A DNA stretch of 64,000 nt from Lecanosticta acicola (lineage: Eukaryota; Ascomycota; Dothideomycetes; Mycosphaerellales; Mycosphaerellaceae), in contig CAVMBE010000021.1 in the NCBI GenBank assembly GCA_963674455.1, positions 62,001 through 126,000 of the forward strand, in the 5' to 3' direction. A program made the position numbers and the translations under genes. Of the stretch, positions 9,992-20,530 are shown piece after piece; the stretch's first letter is position 1, and each line of letters starts with the position of its first letter. The notes under the pieces were generated by a model, which ran no database searches, was not told where the DNA came from, and was given only the letters and a program-made list of their open reading frames with translations.

Positions 9992-11131
9992 TTATAAGTT
10001 CGCCTTCTCTATCCGATTTCCAACCTCGTCAAAGTAGATTTTCTTGCCGGAGCGCAGGCTCTCCTGCAGGGCGCACCCGATGCGCACGGCATCTACAGCC
10101 GCGGAGATCTTGAAGGGGAGCTTCTTGTTTTCCAAGCAGGCTTCTGTGAACTCGTTTGCTTCGGTGATGAAGGCCTCTTTGAAACGGCCGTAGTAATCGG
10201 CTAGGAATCGTTAATGTCAGTACACGATGGTACGAGAGGAGTGGTGGTGGGTGGTGGTGGTGGTGGTTGACTTACGTGGAATTTCTCTCCTGACACCGCT
10301 GGGCTCGCTCATTTCTACCAATCCACCCATAGGGTTTGCGTTGATCGTGAGCTTTCCTTCTGTGCCAATGACCTCGGTCATGTCGTGTTGTCCCGCGGCC
10401 ATGATTCTGCTGCTGTAGAAGTACGCGACCCTGTCGTCGTGGAATTCCACCACGCCGACGCCATTGTCGACATCACCGTATTTCCTCAGAGCAGGCTGTA
10501 CGGCCGTGATTCCTACCGCCGTGACGGATTTGACTCTGCTGTCGCCGAAGTACCAGAGGCAGAGATCGATGTCGTGGATATTGCAGTCCACGAAGATGCC
10601 GCCGGAGAATTGTGCGTAGTCGACGAAGAAGCCGGAGGGATCGAGCTTGTCGCAGGTCTGGCTTCGGAAGACACATGCACGGCCGATGTCCCCGTTGTCC
10701 AATCTGTTGTATGCATCGCGGTATGAGGCGTCAAAGCGTCTCGAGAACCCACACATGACTTTCAAATGCGGCTTCTTCTTCGCGGCATCCACCACCCCTT
10801 GGCTCAGATCCACCCGTGTACTCAATGGCTTCTCGCACAGCACGTGCAGGTCCTTCTCAATGGCCTTGATCGCCTGTTCGGCGTGGACGGTCGTGGCGGT
10901 AGCAACCACCACGGCTTCGAGACCCGGGTGTTTCAGCATCTCTTCATAGTCGGTGTAGAGTTTCACGCCGAAGGGTTCGAGCTTCGAGCGTGCCCAGGCG
11001 ATCTCCTTCTCATCGGGAGAGAAAGCGGCGACGAGTTCGGCGCGAGGAGTCTTTTCGAGGAAGTGGAGGGCATGGCGGGCACCCATGCGTCCCAGGCCGG
11101 AACAGGCGATTTTCAGCTTCTTGATGGCCAT
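9992..11131 (-). CDS. Inositol 2-dehydrogenase-like oxidoreductase (GFO/IDH/MocA)
   Basis: Two exons, 11131-10276 and 10200-9992, with a 75-bp intron (10275-10201; GTAAGT donor, CTAG acceptor, a CTGAC branch-like site). The product is 354 aa. The intron contains the GGT-rich tract near 10240. It is an NAD-dependent GFO/IDH/MocA dehydrogenase. The Rossmann motif is SGLGRMG (11-17), and CEKPLS holds the catalytic Lys101. VDCNIHDID gives Asp182 and His186, with the D-x3-H spacing of bacterial inositol dehydrogenases. Exon 2 adds the conserved C-terminus (DYYGRFKEAFITEANEF ... RSGKKIYF). The likely reaction is myo-inositol to scyllo-inosose in the cytosol. It is divergent from an inositol-type transporter, which supports this substrate, though other sugar dehydrogenases of the same family are possible. 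Confidence 0.85.
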
Positions 11132-11916
11132 GATTGGATCGTGGATGCCTGTCTGTAATACGGTTGCTTTTCTGCGAAGTGGAAGAAGTGGTGGTGGTGG
11201 TGGTTGAGGAGCTCAAGGGGAAAAAGGTTTGGAAAGGAATGCTTTCAGCTTTTTAAACCCGCCTAAGGTAATTGCCAATTGCCGCTCACATGCTGCTTCG
11301 TTCTCCGCCGTGCTATCGCCGTCGACAACCGCCGCCCCACAAACTGCGGAGATCCTGGGTGTGGGGCAACCGTGGCATTTTCTCGCCGGTCAGAAGCATG
11401 TGAGATGTCGGTCAATGGTTGTCGTCGAAAACAGCGGTCGAAGCGGCCTGATTGAGTTGGACCGCTGTTCGGGTGAACTTACTCCGCTGCCCAGAAGCGG
11501 CAATTCTCCCCGCATCGGGCCGAAGCCAGCATGTGAATCTATGGGGTAGGCCGGAGCGTCTTTCTCTTCTTCGAAGCTCCGGTCTGGACCCCTCCGTTCT
11601 CTCGTTCCTGCAGAGGCATCATACTCGAAGAGGCAAGCTTCTTCTTCCCCAGACTTCCCCAGATCCGTGAAATGGGGAACCTGGAGAGTCGCGTGGCGTC
11701 CAGGCCATGTGCCCGCCACCTGCTCCGTTCTCGATCATGCGCGGAACACTTCCCATTGACATGGTTTGGACTTTGTTTCCGAGATGCACGACCCAGATGA
11801 GCCGTCTATATAGAACCGCATCTTGACCACATCCTTGGAACCCCATCCACCAAGTCCTCTTTTTCAAACCATCCCACTGGTGACCTACTCAACCCTGTTC
11901 AGAGACTTCGTTCATC
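11132..11916. promoter_or_regulatory. Bidirectional promoter of the inositol module
   Basis: 785 bp between the start codons of the inositol dehydrogenase and the MFS transporter. It has a GGT repeat near 11190-11210 in the dehydrogenase leader and GC-rich blocks with CGG-type half sites (for example CGGTCGAAGCGGCC at 11425), as zinc-cluster regulators often bind. Which factor binds here is unknown. A short ORF at 11229-11549 looks like chance. Confidence 0.45.
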
Positions 11917-13608
11917 ATGGACTCCACCCACCAAACCCTGGAGGCCCACGTGGCCGAGAAGAGCATGGGGGCAGAACACAACGAAGGCCGGCGTCTCTCG
12001 GTATCCTCCATCAAGAAGAACTTCGAACACACCAATATCGCAATGGTACCTGGGGACAAGACTCACTTGGACTTGCAAGACGATGTCACTGGCCAGAGCA
12101 TCGATGACATCTCTCCTTCCTGGTTCGTCTGGCTGGTTGCTGCCACGGCCTCCATTGCGGGCTCTCTCTTCGGCTACGACACCGGCATCATCTCTGCTGT
12201 ACTGGTCTATCTTGGTACCGACCTCGATGGCCACACCACTTCTGCCAATGAAAAGGAACTCATCACCTCGCTGTGCTCTGGAGGAGCTTTCATCGGTGCA
12301 ATCATCGCTGGTCTCACCGCCGACAAGTTCGGACGAAAACTCGCCATCTACGTCGGCTGTGCTCTCTTCACGATTGGCGCAATCCTGCAAGGATCGGCTT
12401 ACAGCATCGCCCAAATGGCCGTCGGTCGACTGGTCGTGGGCTTTGGAGTGGGCTCCGCAGCGATGGTCGTTCCTCTCTACATTGCAGAAATCGCCCCGAC
12501 CAAAGTGCGAGGCCGTCTTATCGGTCTCAACAACATGTCCATTACAGGAGGCCAGGTCATCTCTTACGGAATTGGTGCAGCTTTCGCTCATGTGGGAAAT
12601 GGATGGCGATACATGGTCGGTCTCGGTGCCGTGCCAGCTATCATCCTCGTCTGCCTCCTGCCCTTCTGTCCTGAATCCCCTCGCCAGCTCTGCTATCACG
12701 GCCGCACCGCAGAGGCAGAACAGGTCATTGCGAAAATCTACAAAGGCGCAAGCATGGAGCAGGTTCGCACCAAGGTCGCTTTGATCACCGCCGCATGCGA
12801 AGAAGCCAAAGAACTCAACGAATGCTCCTCCCGCTGGTCCAAGATCAAACTCCTCCACACCAACCCCGCCTACTTCCGCGCATTGGTCTGCGCCTGTGGC
12901 CTCATGGTTATCTCCCAAATGTCCGGCTTCAACACCCTCATGTACTATTCCTCCACCCTCTTCGCCCTGGTCGGATTCTCCAACCCCGTCGCGGTCGGCC
13001 TCGTCGTAGCAGGGACAAATTTCGTCATGACATGGATCAACATGATGACCGTGGACCCGGTCGGTCGTCGCAGAATTCTCATAACCACCGTCTGGGGAAT
13101 GTCGGCCGGTCTGCTGGCTGTGGCGATTGCATTCAGCTTCATCCCCGTCAACCTCAAAACCCTCGAACTCGAGGCCACATCAATTTCTCCCCCGGCGATC
13201 GTGGTACTCGTCTTCATCATCTGGTTCGTGGTCTTCTACGGCGTCTCGGTGGGCAACACCGCCTGGATGTCGACCGATTTCTTCCCCATGGAAGTCCGCG
13301 CCATGGGAACCATGTGGCTCACCTGTTCGTGCTGGGGAAGCAACATTATCGTCTCGTCCACTTTCCTTTCCATGATGAAGAGCATGACCCCCAGCGGCGC
13401 TTTCGGCTTCTACGCCGCTATCTGCGGCATCGGATGGGTGTTGATCTACTTCTTCTACCCGGAGGTGTCCGGATTGACGCTGGAAGAGATCGGGAGCGTC
13501 TTTGAGCATGGATTCGGTGTCAAGTATGCGAGGCAGTTGAGGAAGGAGAGGAAGGAGGAGATTCAGGAGAGGTTGAGGACGAGGGAGAAGGTTATTGCTA
13601 TGCATTAG
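11917..13608 (+). CDS. MFS sugar transporter, myo-inositol type
   Basis: 563 aa, intronless. It is a 12-TM proton-coupled transporter of the sugar porter family, closest in style to fungal myo-inositol transporters (ITR1/ITR2). The N-tail is long and hydrophilic. TM1 contains SLFGYDTGIISAVLVYLG, the GYDTG motif typical of the family. The loop 2-3 signature is DKFGRK, and PLYIAEIAPTKVRGRL follows. PESPRQLCYHGR matches the PESPRWL motif with Gln in place of Trp. VDPVGRR is the second-half signature, and PEVSGLTLEEI closes the domain. It probably sits in the plasma membrane. The divergent inositol dehydrogenase makes an uptake-plus-oxidation pair. Uptake of another polyol or hexose cannot be excluded from sequence alone. 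Confidence 0.87.
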   Translation: MDSTHQTLEAHVAEKSMGAEHNEGRRLSVSSIKKNFEHTNIAMVPGDKTHLDLQDDVTGQSIDDISPSWFVWLVAATASIAGSLFGYDTGIISAVLVYLGTDLDGHTTSANEKELITSLCSGGAFIGAIIAGLTADKFGRKLAIYVGCALFTIGAILQGSAYSIAQMAVGRLVVGFGVGSAAMVVPLYIAEIAPTKVRGRLIGLNNMSITGGQVISYGIGAAFAHVGNGWRYMVGLGAVPAIILVCLLPFCPESPRQLCYHGRTAEAEQVIAKIYKGASMEQVRTKVALITAACEEAKELNECSSRWSKIKLLHTNPAYFRALVCACGLMVISQMSGFNTLMYYSSTLFALVGFSNPVAVGLVVAGTNFVMTWINMMTVDPVGRRRILITTVWGMSAGLLAVAIAFSFIPVNLKTLELEATSISPPAIVVLVFIIWFVVFYGVSVGNTAWMSTDFFPMEVRAMGTMWLTCSCWGSNIIVSSTFLSMMKSMTPSGAFGFYAAICGIGWVLIYFFYPEVSGLTLEEIGSVFEHGFGVKYARQLRKERKEEIQERLRTREKVIAMH

Positions 13609-14301
13609 AAGGGTAAAGAAAGCGGAATTTAAAGGATGGTGAGAATTTTTATGAATCTATGGCATGAATTGAACGCTTGATTACGATGATATCAAAAAGC
13701 TAGTGAGGCATTCTCAAGACTCGTGCGAGCTAATCTTACTATCCGACACAAACCTCAGCTCCTTGCACAGTACTACTGTGACCAAAGCAGAGAAACAAGC
13801 CTGCGCGATTTGAACTCCATGCGAACTGCTGCAATCAAGAGAAGAGGACCAGCCCGTCGGCTTCTGCTACCAGTGCTCGCCTTTTATACCGTTCTAAGAC
13901 CGGAGTGGGTCTAGGAAACAAAGTCAAGCCCATCTCCTCTCTTCTTGATGCAGCGCGCCGAGTCTAAGGGGGAAAGGGACAATGCGACGCTGTAGAGTTT
14001 GATGCCAAGTTGTGCACGAGAGAGCAAGGAGCTCAAAGGCGTACTTGGCGTATGCCGCAAATCAGTTGCCTTTCGGTCGTGCATGCCAGGCTCGGCGATG
14101 TCTGTGGGGGTGTCTGGTGTCTGGTGTTGTGTGTTGGAGAACGCTCCGAGAAGGCTAGCCAGTCGACCGAATGTTGTCGCCACGGAATCATGGATCATGA
14201 AAGACTCCGGCGAGGAAACTCTGCCGTCGTTTCTAGATCTTCGCAGTCCTCTTAGCACTCTTCCTTGCCTCAATAGCCTCCTCATTCTTTTCATCACTGG
14301 C
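13609..14301. other. Intergenic
   Basis: 693 bp between the 3' ends of the transporter and the DUF7730-like gene. I see no gene, only short ORFs without family features (13723-13914, 13911-14297 minus). Confidence 0.55.
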
Positions 14302-15324
14302 CTACTTTCGCTTCCCCTTTCTCTCTGCCTCGGCCTCCTTCACAATGATAGCCCAATCCTTCTTGAGCTCCGCCTCAAGACCGTCTTCCCAATCCCGCAA
14401 CAGGTTTCCATGAATGAGATGATCATCATCCAAAAGATCATTCGCTTCCTCACTATTGTACACGGCAACAGTCACGCGTTCGAGATCCAGCATGCCAAAC
14501 ACCATCGCCGCCTGAGCTCGCGATTCGTGCTCGCCGTTCAGAAACCGAATCTCGTTCTCGAACTCAGCGAGGAGAGTCAGGCTTTGCAGGCTAAGCAGTT
14601 TTCTCTTGAAGAGCTTCTGACGCCGCAGTGCTTCCTTTTGATATTCCTGGTCCTCGGAATCAGCATCTCGGTCTTCTGTCCAGGCAAGCCGGATAGATAT
14701 GTGCTGAACCGCGCGGCCCTGCTTCGGAATGAGGCGCTTGATGAAAAATTCGACTTCCTCAGTGTCATCGAAGGCAAAGGTGTTCAGAGCAAACGGAAGT
14801 AGCGCGGTCTCGGCGTGGACTTGACGACACATTTGTAGCAGCGCGAAGGCCGGACCGGCCTGCGTGGTATTGTCGCAGTCTTGATGCGTGGAATGATAAC
14901 TCTCCCAAGGATCGCCTTCGTCCTCTTTCTTGATGCACTGAGCACCCTCCTTGGGAGAGAATCCTCGGCAGCAAGTCTTGCGGTGCAGTACGTATTCGCC
15001 AACTTCATCGCGCCCCTCAGTCCAGATATGCATGGTGCAGCCGCCAAGCGCGTACTCGAAGATGCGGTTCCGCAACTCGCCAGGTAGATCCAACAGCGGG
15101 CAAGTTGGCCAATTTGTTGCCTGAAGGTCCGTGGTCTTTGCTTTGGGCTTGCGTAACAGGGCATTAGTGTTGAGAATGCGTGATGGGCGCTTGCCTTTGA
15201 CTTCGACCTCCAAGTCGAGTTGATCGGTGTAGTCTACTCTAGCCTGCTTGCGAAGGGTACGCCCCGATGTATTGTCGTCGGTATAATGTTGCTGGCTCTT
15301 CACACCCGCTCGAGTGCGCGCCAT
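14302..15324 (-). CDS. DUF7730/F-box-like protein of unknown function
   Basis: 340 aa, intronless. The core resembles the large DUF7730-type families of Dothideomycetes and Eurotiomycetes. It has an F-box-like entry motif (CPLLDLPGELRNRIFEYALGG, about residues 76-96). After this comes the conserved block ALLQMCRQVHAETALLPFAL, then NTFAFDD and VEFFIKRLIPKQGRAVQHIS. The N-terminus is basic and disordered. The C-terminus is charged (KKDWAIIVKEAEAERKGKRK). The F-box resemblance suggests a substrate adaptor, but no function is established. A broken copy of the same family lies directly upstream on the same strand. Confidence 0.75.
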   Translation of the reverse strand: MARTRAGVKSQQHYTDDNTSGRTLRKQARVDYTDQLDLEVEVKGKRPSRILNTNALLRKPKAKTTDLQATNWPTCPLLDLPGELRNRIFEYALGGCTMHIWTEGRDEVGEYVLHRKTCCRGFSPKEGAQCIKKEDEGDPWESYHSTHQDCDNTTQAGPAFALLQMCRQVHAETALLPFALNTFAFDDTEEVEFFIKRLIPKQGRAVQHISIRLAWTEDRDADSEDQEYQKEALRRQKLFKRKLLSLQSLTLLAEFENEIRFLNGEHESRAQAAMVFGMLDLERVTVAVYNSEEANDLLDDDHLIHGNLLRDWEDGLEAELKKDWAIIVKEAEAERKGKRK

Positions 15325-15499
15325 GGTCTCGTGCTGTGATGTCGAGTGTTTTTGTTTATGCTGTGCTTTTGTGGGGAAAGGAGTAAAGGTGTTGTTGTTG
15401 ATGGCGCGTATGCGTCCGAGGATGCGCGTGTGTGTGGGATGATGCGAGCTGTATGAAAAGAAGTGGGAACCGCAGAAGCTTTATAGATGTTTGTCGCAC

Positions 15500-15900
15500 G
15501 GACCACCGCCTGCCTAGCGCCGTCTGCGCGTGCGGTAGGTGAATCTTTCCCAACATATTCTCCAGGAGCTCTTGATTCCGCATTGTGATGTCCCGATCTC
15601 CAGCGTCGTGATCGCCGATGTGGCTAACGCGCATGCTGGTGTGCTGAACCGCATGTGCTTGTTCTTTGAGTAATTGGTTGAGTAGCTGGTAAAGGCTGAT
15701 GTGGTTGTCGAAACAAAGGTGTTGAGGTAGAATGGCATCAGTGCAGTTTCTGCATAACTCTGTTGGTATGCTTTGAGTAGAGTATAAGCCCCACCGCCTC
15801 GCCAGTGGCCACCGCCATAGCATGCTCCATGGTGCTTTTTGTGGCTGAGGCTATAGGCGATTGCATACGCATAGGCGAATTCGTCATGATAGACTCATGT
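15500..15900 (-). pseudogene. Decayed paralogue of the DUF7730-like gene
   Basis: Reading the minus strand and switching frame once gives clear similarity to the intact neighbour. AETALMPFYLNTF corresponds to AETALLPFALNTF. After a one-base frame break near 15715, FDNHISLYQLLNQL and AVQHTSMRVSHIGDHD follow, corresponding to AVQHISIRLAWTEDRD. Upstream, a Gly/His-rich stretch (GACYGGGHWRGGGAY) is specific to this copy. The copy lacks an intact start and breaks off after LENMLGK. It looks like a local duplication that degenerated. Confidence 0.65.
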
Positions 15901-16226
15901 AGGCGCCTTGGAATTGAGTGGTCTCGGTGGAATTCATTCTAGCAGGAATCCAGTCGAATTCGGTCTGAGCAAACCATTCAGCAGTGGCGCACAGCAGGTA
16001 GCGATCGACCTGACTACTGAAGAGGGATGGCGGCAGATTCAGCAGCAATATGCGGAAGTTCAAAACGCATGGAATAGCACACTTGGCACGTCGTATGCTC
16101 TCGGCTGATGTCCAGGCTGATCATTGTAACTGCGAGTCGCTTCTGTTGTCCGTTTCACCACTGAGGATATAGGTTGCCGTTACAATGCTCAGCATCGCCA
16201 AGGCTTCGACCGCGGAATTGGCACAC

Positions 16227-17538
16227 TCAATCAGAGCAAAAGCCATCAAGGTGATTGCAGCCTGAGCAAGATGTAGCTTCTCCAAATCGTCGCTCTTGTC
16301 TGGTTGAAGTGCTGAAGCAATCGCACTCTTTCTCGCGTCCGCATCTGTTTGTATGCTTGATTCGAACGATCTTTACGGCAGCCTCATACATCTGACTACC
16401 AATGTGCGTCTCATACTTGCACACCGCACCGACCGCTTCAATTGCAAGCATGAGTTCTGAAGTATCGACGCAGTCTTGTGAATGAAACCTGAGAGAGTGC
16501 AAGAAGCGAGGATCATTGTCCAAGTCTTCGAAGTGGCGGTAAAGTGTTAGGGGAAGTCTCAGCCACGGTGGCAGTACAAAACTTCCCAGTTCTTGTTCGT
16601 ATGGCAATAAGAATGTTGAGAGTCGCACCCGGACGTCAAAGGAGATTCGGTAGGGGTGCGGCATTAGCCTCAGATGGTTGCTCTCTAAATCTTCAATAAG
16701 TTAAGTTCGCCAGGTTGCAAATACTCAATGATTGAGGCGCGACCTGGCGCGGGTTGAGAATGTTCGTTGAGATCCGTTAACATGTAGAGTTGTGAGAGTT
16801 CGACTTGCGTTCCTAGATAATCATGCAAACGGCTTAGTAAGGACCTTTCGCTTCGGTATGGAGTGGTCTTCCAGTGTAGGCGACATTTGCGGTACAGCCT
16901 GCTCCGGGAATTGGAGATGGGGAATGCTGAGGAGCACGAGATCCGCCAGTCTTGGATAACTCTTGGTTGTTACCAATAGGCTGGTGATGCGAGATCTACT
17001 GGTGGCGATATTTCCCACAAACTTGGAGACTTGACTGGAGTTCGGCATGGGGTTTCGCAGGTGCAGTGTCCAAATCCGAGTATCCGATACCGAACCATGT
17101 CTCAGAAGTGATCGTACTAGCAAGTGAATGAGAAGGCGGCATGGTTGATTGATGAGGAACAGGGCTTCCAGGCGGTATACTACTCTTTTTGGTGCTTAGC
17201 GAGTGGAGCTTCGGCCAAGTTTGAACTGATTGAGGGTCGAAAAGAGAAGAGAGACTGACGCATAATTCTGATAGTATATGGGCCAGTGCCTCCTTCATAC
17301 TGTACATGAGGACTGGTGTCAGGGCCTGTGCGCATGTGCGGAGTTCGCCGTCGCAACCGCATACATTGACCGTACGTGGCCAGACTGCGGACAAGTTTTC
17401 GCGCCAAACCGCAACGGCTGAAAAGTCTTCGAGAGCAACCGGTGGCCCAGCCAGGCGCAGATGTTGCGCGGACTCGGCGCGCATGGAGCCAGTCTTCCCT
17501 GTGCCAGCTTTCATTTGCCAATGCCGCGAAAGCAGCAC
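16227..17538 (-). other. Unresolved minus-strand ORF cluster
   Basis: Three minus-strand ORFs (17538-16996, 17123-16821, 16664-16227) could be exons of one gene or remnants. The last one reads like protein (LRLPLTLYRHFEDLDNDPRF), but I recognise no family, and splice joins are not convincing. It lies between the decayed DUF7730 copy and the uS11m gene. Confidence 0.22.
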
Positions 17539-17550
17539 CGCAAGCAGCGC

Positions 17551-18297
17551 TCAACCCAAACGTCTTGGCTTCTTGCTCCTTGTGCCACCCTGCTTTAATC
17601 GCGTTGCATCGACCACGCTCGTGATTTTATGCCTGATGTTCCTGCCTTCGCTTCCCAACAGTGCCTTCGTGCAAGCCTCTCTGCCTGCGCCAAATCCTCT
17701 GAGTACCACTTCCAATCTACTAATGTCTCGGAGCATTCCCTTCTCCTGTATCTGCTTCAGCGTGAATGCAGCCAATTGGTAAGCTGCATCGTAGCTTCCT
17801 CTTCCGGCCTTCCGAAAACCAATGTTACCCGTGCTCAGCGACATGAGTACGTCTACCTGTTTCTTTTTGTCCGCTGAGCTGGCAGACGTCCCCGAGATTC
17901 CTGAAGACATAGTCTGAGAAGCAAGCCTTGAAGGCTGCACAAAGGTAATGTGCGTATTGTGTTTCGTAGAGTAGATGTGTAATCTGTGCGGCTTGTCCAT
18001 CTCGACGGAGTTGCTGAGGTTTTCCGCAAAGTTGCTGGACAGCAGACTCTCCTGCGACATGTTGAGGACGTCGGCGATACTTTCACTCGACCCGAAGCTG
18101 GATGGATTGTTTTGCATATGACGCCGACCTTGGTATGTCTCGCCTAATGTCTTCCCCAATTCGAGTCCAGGGTTGAAGTCGGCTTTACGCGAAGGGGTTG
18201 TCGTGAAGGTACGCTGCGGGATCGATGGGAGGAGACGCTGCCGGCAGGACTGGCAGAGAGTGGAGGCGAAGAGACGAGATGTCTTTGTCGTCGCCAT
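17551..18297 (-). CDS. MRPS18: Mitochondrial small-subunit ribosomal protein uS11m
   Basis: 248 aa, intronless. It is the mitochondrial uS11 protein (yeast Mrps18, human MRPS11), part of the platform of the mitoribosomal small subunit. An N-terminal presequence rich in Arg/Ser/Thr (FASTLCQSCRQRLL, RTFTTTPSRKADF) suggests import into the matrix. The S11 core includes STKHNTHITFV, LSTGNIGFRKAGRGSYDAAY and VVLRGFGAGREA. It ends with the S11 signature GGTRSKKPRRLG. I chose the ATG at 18297; the frame upstream is open but has no ATG. It is divergent from TIM44, with 278 bp between start codons. Confidence 0.9.
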   Translation of the reverse strand: MATTKTSRLFASTLCQSCRQRLLPSIPQRTFTTTPSRKADFNPGLELGKTLGETYQGRRHMQNNPSSFGSSESIADVLNMSQESLLSSNFAENLSNSVEMDKPHRLHIYSTKHNTHITFVQPSRLASQTMSSGISGTSASSADKKKQVDVLMSLSTGNIGFRKAGRGSYDAAYQLAAFTLKQIQEKGMLRDISRLEVVLRGFGAGREACTKALLGSEGRNIRHKITSVVDATRLKQGGTRSKKPRRLG

Positions 18298-18575
18298 TGT
18301 GACTATGTCGATACCAGTCAAGGCGAGCGGGTGGTTTGGGCGTCTATCTTGTGGTGATGATAGATCTGGAGTGACTTCGTTCGACGTGATGCGGACAAAC
18401 TCGGGAGTCTTCGGAAGAACAATTGCCCGACGAAAGCTTGAACATTTGATGCTTCGATCACGAGAGGAACTTCCATCTTTGCCTCCCGTCACAACTTCAT
18501 TCACTCACTTCGCGCTACCTCTTTCTCCCTCCTGCCATTTCCGAATCGACTGGGGCTGCTTTCCCGCACCAGAGC
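18298..18575. promoter_or_regulatory. Divergent promoter of two mitochondrial genes
   Basis: 278 bp separate the start codons of uS11m and TIM44. Such a compact divergent spacer suggests shared control of two nuclear genes for mitochondrial function. No specific site was recognised with confidence. Confidence 0.45.
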
Positions 18576-20318
18576 ATGAGCACGTTCTCAGCGCGCACGC
18601 TGCCATCACGGGCAGGAGGCGTGCTCGTCAGAAATCTTCCTACGTCCACTCCCTCCTCACAATATGGCCGCACCGCCGCCTACAGAAGGATAGCATCGCA
18701 ACTACGATTATACAGTGAAGCTTCAATACGGCAACGTCAAGATGGATTACATACTTCATCAGGCATACTGCCTCCCTTTGCGTTGCGATCACATTTCCTA
18801 CCGCCCTCGATCTCGGCATCATCACAGACAGGCTCGTTGCGACATGTGAGCTTCAAAGAGATGCGAGAACAGCGCGCAAAGGAGGCAGCCGCAGCAAACA
18901 AGGGAAAGAAGGAGGAGTCAAAGCCTGAGCCGGAGACGAAGCAGGCAAAACAGCCAGAGCCGGAGCGCTCGGCGGCAGATGAAGCTTTTGCGCAATTTAA
19001 AGCCGAGAGCGAGTCCGCATGGTCAAAAGCGCAGGAAGAGAGCCGACGAGCGGAGGACGAGGCTCAGAAGAAGAAAGAGCAGCAAAGAGAAGACGCCGAG
19101 GGGGATGGAGAGGGAGAGCAGAAACAACAAAGGAAGAAGGAAGAGACCGCCCCGCCTCCTCACGGAGAAAAGACACCGTGGCAGGTGTTCACTGAGACTT
19201 TGCAGAAGGAGTTCAAGGCTAGTAAAGAGTGGGAGGACAGCACCAAGCAGCTCAGCGGAAGTATCCATGATTTTACACAGAACCCGAACGTGCAAAGGGC
19301 GAGGAGCGCGTACGCTAGAGCTGCCGAGGCTGCAAGTACGACCACTGGCAAGGTATTTTTGGGCACGGCCGGCGCGATTGGCAAAAGTGCTGCTTGGACG
19401 TGGAACACGCCTGTTGCACAGGTCTTTAGAAAAGGAGCCACCGCTGTAGGATCTGGAGTAGAGCAGGCAACACGGCCGCTGAGGGAGACAAAGGCGTACA
19501 AGGATGTGAAGGACACCATCGACGACGGTGCATCGCAGCGATATGGCGGCTGGGTAGAAAAGGAAGAGCGAAGGCGAAAGCGTGAGGAACGCGATGCCAA
19601 GCTCGGATACAAATCGCCAGAAGTACATGAGGAGGATCCGGATGCTGGCACTAATGTCACAATCCACAAAGACTCGGCATGGAAGGAAAGCTGGAAGAAT
19701 TTCCGGGAGAACAACCCGACCATGCAACGTTTATTCAGCTTTGGCGACACCTACCGGCAATCCGAGAACCCATTGATCAGCACAGCCCGGAGCGTAAGCG
19801 ATCGCATTGCTGGATTTTTCGCTGAGAACGAGACGGCCATGGTTATCAAGAAGTTTCGCGAAATGGACCCCTCGTTCCAGCTGGAGCCATTCTTGAACGA
19901 GATGCGGTCATATATCCTTCCCGAAGTTCTGGAGGCTTACGTCAAGGGCGATGTGGAAGTCTTGAAACAGTGGCTCTCGGCCGCTCAGTTCCAAGTTTAC
20001 CACGCTTTGATGCAACAATACACCACCGCTGGACTGAAGTCGGACGGCAAAATTCTGGATATCCGAGGAGTCGACATCCTTTCCGCAAGAATGCTGGATC
20101 CAGGCGAGATTCCTGTTTTCGTTCTCATGGCGAGGACACAGGAGGTGCACGTTTACCGCAACGCTAAGAGCGGAGAGCTTGCTGCTGGAATGGAAGACAA
20201 GGTCCAGCAGGTCACTTATGCCATTGGTGTGACCAGGATTCCCGAAGAAGTCAGCAATCCAGAGACAAGAGGGTGGAGATTAATCGAATTGCAGAAGAGC
20301 GCGAGAGACTACGTCTGA
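18576..20318 (+). CDS. TIM44: Mitochondrial import motor subunit TIM44
   Basis: 580 aa, intronless. TIM44 is the matrix-side scaffold that binds the TIM23 channel and recruits mtHsp70. The N-terminus is an Arg/Ser-rich presequence, followed by the conserved entry LRHVSFKEMREQRAKEA. A long charged, coiled-coil-prone segment follows (about residues 100-190, many E/K/Q repeats). The C-terminal Tim44 domain covers about residues 380-575 and includes KKFREMDPSFQLEPFLNEMR, VLEAYVKGDVEVLKQWLS and LDIRGVDILSARMLDPGEIP. Length and order fit the family, although the charged linker is longer than in yeast (431 aa). Confidence 0.9.
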   Translation: MSTFSARTLPSRAGGVLVRNLPTSTPSSQYGRTAAYRRIASQLRLYSEASIRQRQDGLHTSSGILPPFALRSHFLPPSISASSQTGSLRHVSFKEMREQRAKEAAAANKGKKEESKPEPETKQAKQPEPERSAADEAFAQFKAESESAWSKAQEESRRAEDEAQKKKEQQREDAEGDGEGEQKQQRKKEETAPPPHGEKTPWQVFTETLQKEFKASKEWEDSTKQLSGSIHDFTQNPNVQRARSAYARAAEAASTTTGKVFLGTAGAIGKSAAWTWNTPVAQVFRKGATAVGSGVEQATRPLRETKAYKDVKDTIDDGASQRYGGWVEKEERRRKREERDAKLGYKSPEVHEEDPDAGTNVTIHKDSAWKESWKNFRENNPTMQRLFSFGDTYRQSENPLISTARSVSDRIAGFFAENETAMVIKKFREMDPSFQLEPFLNEMRSYILPEVLEAYVKGDVEVLKQWLSAAQFQVYHALMQQYTTAGLKSDGKILDIRGVDILSARMLDPGEIPVFVLMARTQEVHVYRNAKSGELAAGMEDKVQQVTYAIGVTRIPEEVSNPETRGWRLIELQKSARDYV

Positions 20319-20530
20319 GCGATTGCACGTTGCTTGCCGCTTTCCAACCTTCTCGACCGGGTCGATAGCTGGATGGCAGGAGGCGGGATTTCTGCTAGAA
20401 AGGGTCTTCCCAACTCTCCATTAGACGTTTGCGCATCCAGCTCGGCCCCGTCAACACTACTAAGCCCGCTTCTGTGCATCTGGGCGGCGTTCTTCTTTCC
20501 GACTCAAAAAGCAAGCAAGACGAGGTTGTA

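Noticed and set aside
11899..12918. 339-codon minus ORF opposite the inositol transporter
   Set aside because: Antisense shadow of a strongly coding transporter; composition without family features.
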